From: Arhodomonas sp051195215
GTDB taxonomy: Bacteria > Pseudomonadota > Gammaproteobacteria > Nitrococcales > Nitrococcaceae
Assembly (NCBI RefSeq): GCF_051195215.1
Contig: NZ_JBNAZM010000026.1
Location: forward strand, 4,548-68,547
Direction of reading: 5' to 3'
Length of the DNA: 64,000 nt
In this document: in pieces, positions 63,844-64,000 of the stretch
Position numbering within the stretch: the first letter of the stretch is position 1
Layout of the letters: every line of letters starts with the position of its first letter
Made by a program: the position numbers and the translations under genes
The notes under the pieces: model-generated
Seen by the model: the letters and a program-made list of their open reading frames with translations, nothing else
Told to the model about the DNA's origin: nothing
Database searches by the model: none

Positions 63844-64000
63844 ACGCGCCAGTGCACGCTTCGGCAACCGAGAGAGACGACGGCCGTCCCGGAGCCGGCG
63901 GCACGTCCTCGACACCAGCGGCTCATACTAATCTTCTCAGAAGTATTGTCATGCGTCAGCCGGTCTGTGCGCCGATGGGGCAAGGCGCGAGGCGCGCCGT
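63844..64000. other. End of window after gspN
   Basis: No gene can be assigned. There is a small palindrome, CTTCT-C-AGAAG (63933-63943), in a locally AT-rich stretch, which could belong to the promoter of a gene beyond the edge. Confidence 0.35.

Overview
The window is a high-GC, densely coded chromosomal segment. The best fit is a gammaproteobacterium, possibly a halophilic or Ectothiorhodospiraceae-like one. This is inferred from the trxA-rho gene pair, the complete gspC-N order, the FadL and FolA relatives, acidic secreted proteins and ATGA stop-start overlaps. I saw no phage, IS element, CRISPR array, rRNA or tRNA.

Region 1 (1-45202, all minus strand) dominates. Reading with transcription, it holds: a multi-membrane-span GT-C/family-39-like glycosyltransferase (45202 to 43449, broken by a -1 frameshift at a C5 tract); a giant secreted protein read from 43139 to 9964; a second exported protein of about 2,820 aa (9934 to 1460); and two lipoproteins of the SurA/PpiC peptidyl-prolyl isomerase type (1378 to 566, and 562 running off the left edge). 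The giant gene appears as two reading frames of 2,444 and 8,578 codons. The break lies inside one Ig-like module, next to a C6 tract (35831-35836). Restoring one base gives a single 11,058-residue protein of roughly 1.2 MDa. Its architecture, as read from the sequence, is: signal peptide; about 21 Ig-like modules; seven tandem composite units, each a LVIVD-type beta-propeller, an SbsA-like Ig domain and two IPT/TIG domains; further propellers and Ig domains; thrombospondin-type-3-like Asp-rich repeats; and a Big_2-like tail. The 2,824-codon partner contains four glycine-rich repeat units. Neither protein shows a beta-barrel, a sortase motif or another self-export domain.

Region 2 (45497-52236) is mostly housekeeping: folA, an unknown lipoprotein, a FadL-family outer-membrane protein with a strong bidirectional terminator, rho and trxA (minus strand), and an orphan branched-chain-amino-acid-type periplasmic binding protein.

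Region 3 (52467-63843, plus strand) is a complete type II secretion operon, gspC-D-E-F-G-H-I-J-K-L-M-N. Most junctions are tight or overlapping. There are two gaps: one between gspE and gspF filled with inverted arrays of degenerate heptamers, and one between gspK and gspL holding a stem-loop and a tiny ORF with a good Shine-Dalgarno site.

Working hypothesis (inference): region 1 is a dedicated locus for making, folding and possibly glycosylating a megadalton-scale surface or extracellular protein pair. The nearby T2SS is a candidate exporter, because it moves folded periplasmic proteins across the outer membrane.
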